A DNA stretch of 6,260 nucleotides, from positions 1-6,260 of the forward strand of contig WTAX01000417.1 in NCBI GenBank assembly GCA_013139395.1, written 5' to 3'. Position numbers and translations under genes: made by a program. Positions 4,631 through 6,260 of the stretch are shown in pieces (the stretch's first letter is position 1; the number at the start of each line of letters is the position of its first letter). The stretch is from Gammaproteobacteria bacterium. GTDB lineage: Bacteria > Pseudomonadota > Gammaproteobacteria > GRL18. The notes below the pieces were generated by a model. The model saw only the letters and a program-made list of their open reading frames with translations. It did no database searches and was not told where the DNA came from.

Positions 4631-4666
4631 CACCCTACCTTGTCCACAATTCCTACATTCATCCTG
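4631..4666 (+). repeat. 35-bp intergenic element, copy 2
   Basis: The element starts CACCCTACCT, contains ATTCCTACA (4649-4657) and ends CATCCTG. It aligns with 1521-1555 at about 28 of 35 positions with one gap. GATAAT follows 11 bases after the ATTCCTACA. No second half-site is evident 22 bases downstream. It lies about 230 bases before the cupin gene on the same strand. Confidence 0.45.
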
Positions 4667-4877
4667 ATGATAATTAAGATGTCCAGTAAGTAAGGCTCAT
4701 TCCTATTCCATTCTCACCTGATAAAATCCACCATACGCATCATGGAACTTCTTGATTTCTCGTAATTTCTATACGATATTGATGTAGTATGCTTTTTATT
4801 TTCATAGTGATTACTGAAAAACAAATAGATTATTTAATTCCGCCGATTTCTATGCATAAGCACATTTTTTCTAAACC

Positions 4878-4895
4878 ATGAGAGGAGAAATATAA
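4878..4895 (+). promoter_or_regulatory. Ribosome site of the cupin gene, embedded in a five-codon mini-ORF
   Basis: GGAG at 4884-4887 lies eight bases before the TTG start at 4896. The same bases form an in-frame mini-ORF ATG AGA GGA GAA ATA TAA whose stop directly abuts the TTG. The good ribosome site decides for TTG initiation; the mini-ORF may be coincidence or may influence start choice. Confidence 0.55.
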
Positions 4896-5264
4896 TTGCC
4901 TGAACAAATCGAACGGAAATCATTAGACACACCTGATGAAACACGCCCCTTCAGAGATAACAAAGGAAAAGCTGAAATTGTTACTGTAGGAGGTGTTACA
5001 CTGGGAAGAGGCACTTTCGAACCAGGATGGATTTGGAATAAGCACGTCCAACCTATCTCTGAAACTTCATCTTGCCATGTTGCTCACACAGGTTACATAT
5101 TACAAGGACGCATGGTTGTGAAAATGGATGATGGATCAGAAGAAGAACTTGGTCCTGGAGACGCATTCTACATGCCGGCTGGGCACAATGCCTGGGTTGT
5201 AGGTGATGAGCCATGCGTACTGATTGATATCACTGGCTTTGGCAAATACGCGAAATATTCATAG
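4896..5264 (+). CDS. Single-domain cupin protein, TTG start
   Basis: The 122-residue protein is a small beta-barrel cupin. After LDTPDETRPF come GGVTLGRGTFEPGWIWNKH (32-50), the degenerate first cupin motif with possible metal ligands His50, His61 and His64, then HTGYILQGRMVVKMDDG (64-80). The second motif is GPGDAFYMPAGHNAWV (86-101) with His97. The last part reads GDEPCVLIDITGFGKYAKY. Its wording matches a widespread family of short cupins of unknown substrate found in many bacteria. It is cytoplasmic, with no signal peptide. The start is TTG at 4896 behind a strong GGAG; an upstream in-frame ATG is cut off by TAA. The gene looks richer in G+C than its surroundings, which could hint at transfer. 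No enzyme partner is adjacent. Confidence 0.88.
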   Translation: MPEQIERKSLDTPDETRPFRDNKGKAEIVTVGGVTLGRGTFEPGWIWNKHVQPISETSSCHVAHTGYILQGRMVVKMDDGSEEELGPGDAFYMPAGHNAWVVGDEPCVLIDITGFGKYAKYS

Positions 5265-5327
5265 TACTTTTTTATTTAAAATTCACTTTTTGCAAGTAAT
5301 AGGTGGATTTTTATCACCCCAGATAGA

Positions 5328-5349
5328 TTTACACCCGATTAGGCGTAAA
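5328..5349 (-). terminator. Hairpin downstream of the 38-residue membrane gene
   Basis: On the minus strand TTTACGCC and GGTGTAAA pair over eight positions (one G-U) around loop TAATCG, about 40 bases after the stop at 5388. The G-U pair makes it stable only in this orientation. There is no U-tract, so it may mark or protect a 3' end rather than terminate transcription. Confidence 0.3.
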
Positions 5350-5387
5350 ATTACTCTCTTACATTTTATTTCAAAGCAAAATCAGTA

Positions 5388-5504
5388 TTAAATAAGACTA
5401 ATAATTTTTACCGATACAACCATTAAAACAGTAACGAAAAAAAGAACTGTAGTTAAAATTAATGCCAACTCAACTTCATCTAATAAATGTTTGATATAAG
5501 TCAT
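5388..5504 (-). CDS. 38-residue single-span membrane microprotein
   Basis: On the minus strand an ATG at 5504 opens a 38-codon frame. It has a polar, acidic head (MTYIKHLLDEVE) followed by one hydrophobic segment from about residue 13 to 38 (LALILTTVLFFVTVLMVVSV, then KIISLI). This predicts a single transmembrane helix with the N-terminal end outside the bilayer core. The main evidence for a real gene is a textbook ribosome site, AAGGAG, with AGGAG at 5517-5513 eight bases before the ATG, plus a leader hairpin just upstream. No family is recognised. Such microproteins often modulate larger membrane complexes, but no partner is visible. It lies between the cupin and the sulfur-globule-like gene; the latter is on the same strand but has its own terminator. 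Confidence 0.65.
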   Translation of the reverse strand: MTYIKHLLDEVELALILTTVLFFVTVLMVVSVKIISLI

Positions 5505-5538
5505 TTTATTAACTCCTTTCCAGTTAATAATAAATGAT

Positions 5539-5564
5539 GCTTATTTCATGCCAAATGAATAAGC
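5539..5564 (-). promoter_or_regulatory. Leader hairpin upstream of the 38-residue gene
   Basis: GCTTATT and CAT on one arm pair with ATGAATAAGC on the other, with a single bulged base and a short GCCAA loop, giving about a 10-bp stem. On the minus strand it lies about 20 bases before the AAGGAG ribosome site. CAGTTAAT direct repeats lie on both sides (near 5521 and 5565). A leader regulatory role is possible; it resembles no riboswitch known to me. Confidence 0.35.
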
Positions 5565-5657
5565 AGTTAATTTTTATACATTTATTTTTTTAGATTATTT
5601 AACTTTAATAGAGTTTGTAAGATATACTGACACCTATTCACACATGGATAATTCTCT

Positions 5658-5687
5658 AAAAAGGGATAGGCTGTTAACACCCATCCC
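5658..5687 (-). terminator. Intrinsic terminator of the sulfur-globule-like gene
   Basis: On the minus strand GGGATGGGT pairs with GCCTATCCC over nine positions (two G-U pairs) around loop GTTAACA, immediately followed by TTTTT (5662-5658). It lies about 40 bases after the stop at 5726 and is the cleanest rho-independent terminator in the window. Confidence 0.85.
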
Positions 5688-5725
5688 AGATAGATTGCTT
5701 TTAAAAGTCGTGACTACTAAATTGA

Positions 5726-6199
5726 TTATTTAGCAGGTGCAACTGGTGCTGGAGCTGCTTGAGCTGGTTGACCATACGGCATATTATGCATCGGCATATT
5801 ATACATTGGCATTGGTGGACGGCCATAACCATAAGGACCATAACCGCCGTAGCCACGGTTATTATTGTCATAACGCTGATCACCATATGTGTTCATACGG
5901 TTGTCCCAGTTGTTATAACCATTACCTCGACCACTTCCATAAGCAGAACCACGGGTGTTACCTTTGCCACGACCACGTCCGCGACCTTTGATAGTGACTT
6001 CAAAGTCGCCATCTGCATCCATATCACCAGAACCATCACCCCAGCCATTGCCATAGCCACTGCCATAAGCATTGTTGTTCATGTTATTATAACCGCTGCC
6101 ATTCCAGTTAGTGTTGCTGTTGCCATCATCCCAAAATGCATTAGCAGACATAGAAACAGCAGAAGTTGCAATTGCAGCGGCAATAATTAATTTTTTCAT
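5726..6199 (-). CDS. Sulfur globule protein-like secreted Gly/Asn/Tyr-rich protein
   Basis: The 157-residue precursor starts with a Sec signal peptide (KKLIIAAAIATSAVSMSANA, cleaved after about Ala21). The mature protein opens FWDDG, then has Asn/Gly/Tyr/Ser-rich repeats (26-58), an acidic DMDADGDFEV stretch (59-68), an RGRGRGKG block (73-80), more GSG/NNW/YGGYG repeats (84-126), a Met/Pro/His segment PMPMYNMPMHNMPYG (129-143) and a PAQAAPAPVAPAK tail. The FW/FF-like mature start, the DGDFEV..KGRGRG centre, the YGYG-rich region and the Pro/Ala end resemble Chromatiaceae sulfur globule proteins, which coat periplasmic sulfur inclusions. No cysteines are present. The start ATG at 6199 has GGAG eight bases upstream. 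A structural role around sulfur globules is inferred; a generic Gly-rich envelope protein is the alternative. Confidence 0.7.
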   Translation of the reverse strand: MKKLIIAAAIATSAVSMSANAFWDDGNSNTNWNGSGYNNMNNNAYGSGYGNGWGDGSGDMDADGDFEVTIKGRGRGRGKGNTRGSAYGSGRGNGYNNWDNRMNTYGDQRYDNNNRGYGGYGPYGYGRPPMPMYNMPMHNMPYGQPAQAAPAPVAPAK

Positions 6200-6236
6200 C
6201 TTATACTCTCCAGTATTTATTTAAATATATTTAAGA

Positions 6237-6242
6237 TTTATA
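6237..6242 (-). promoter_or_regulatory. Possible -10 box of the sulfur-globule-like gene
   Basis: TATAAA on the minus strand lies about 38 bases before the ATG. Any matching -35 box would fall at or beyond the right edge, so the promoter cannot be judged. A TTAAATATATTTAA palindrome (6221-6234) would lie at the transcript start. Confidence 0.3.
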
Positions 6243-6260
6243 ACGAATTGATAAAAACAC

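Larger units (their letters stand above)
4508..4895. other. 388-base intergenic region, receiver to cupin
   Basis: No convincing gene is present in any frame. It holds a weak terminator-like hairpin (4536-4574), copy 2 of the 35-bp repeated element (4631-4666), a GATAAT -10-like box (4669-4674) and an A+T-rich stretch to the cupin ribosome site. If transcription starts near 4680, the cupin mRNA would have a leader of over 200 bases. Confidence 0.5.

Noticed and set aside
5318..5329. CCCAGATAGATT, repeated exactly at 5685-5696
   Set aside because: A single 12-base repeat pair is expected about once by chance in a window of this size, and the flanks do not align.
5592..5620. TTACAA-17-TAATCT as a promoter for the 38-residue gene
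   Set aside because: Each hexamer matches consensus at only three of six positions.
5737..6190. Long plus-strand and other-frame minus-strand ORFs rich in Thr/Ile or His/Tyr
   Set aside because: Shadows of the repetitive Gly/Asn/Tyr codons of the sulfur-globule-like gene.
1..6260. CRISPR array, tRNA, insertion sequence or defence system
   Set aside because: No regularly spaced repeats, tRNA cloverleaf or CCA end, transposase motifs, or recognisable nuclease, helicase or toxin motifs were found on either strand.

Overview
The window looks like a low-G+C (about one third G+C, judged by eye) gammaproteobacterial chromosome segment, probably from a sulfur-oxidizing bacterium. The main clue is the minus-strand gene at the right end: a secreted Gly/Asn/Tyr-rich protein with a C-terminal Pro/Ala tail, very like the sulfur globule envelope proteins of Chromatiaceae and Thiotrichales-type sulfur bacteria. 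The TPR protein and the CWC-type Cys-rich protein also fit a proteobacterium. No ribosomal RNA, tRNA, transposase, integrase, phage gene or CRISPR array is visible.

Layout, left to right. Minus strand: N-terminal part of a GAF-domain signalling protein (1-461), then a small secreted protein with repeated YYAEY-like motifs (741-1046), which has a good promoter and a structured, terminator-like element behind it. Plus strand: rubredoxin (1257-1421) behind a near-consensus promoter overlapped by a perfect dyad; a CWC-type eight-cysteine protein (1603-1830); a TPR protein (2000-2575); a small membrane protein (2788-2994). Converging on the last is an 86-residue protein of unknown function on the minus strand (2991-3251). 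Then come a doubtful 69-residue plus-strand ORF (3357-3566), a secreted Lys-rich minus-strand protein (3590-3826), a degenerate CheY-like receiver protein (4148-4507), a single-domain cupin with a TTG start (4896-5264), an unlisted 38-residue membrane microprotein on the minus strand (5388-5504), and the sulfur-globule-like protein (5726-6199) with a clear intrinsic terminator.

The genes are nearly all small, spaced by long AT-rich gaps and apparently monocistronic, so this is not one operon or pathway. Three encode small exported low-complexity or repeat-bearing proteins. What may link some of them is regulation: an ATTYCTACA motif occurs four times in intergenic DNA, ahead of the Cys-rich, pseudo-receiver and cupin genes. 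Two of these lie in a diverged 35-bp repeated element, and one pair is a 22-bp-spaced direct repeat next to a -10 box. The most useful leads are this candidate regulon, the rubredoxin promoter/operator, the non-phosphorylatable receiver, the YYAEY secreted protein with its 3' RNA structure, and the 38-residue membrane protein. No complete new multi-gene system can be shown from sequence alone.
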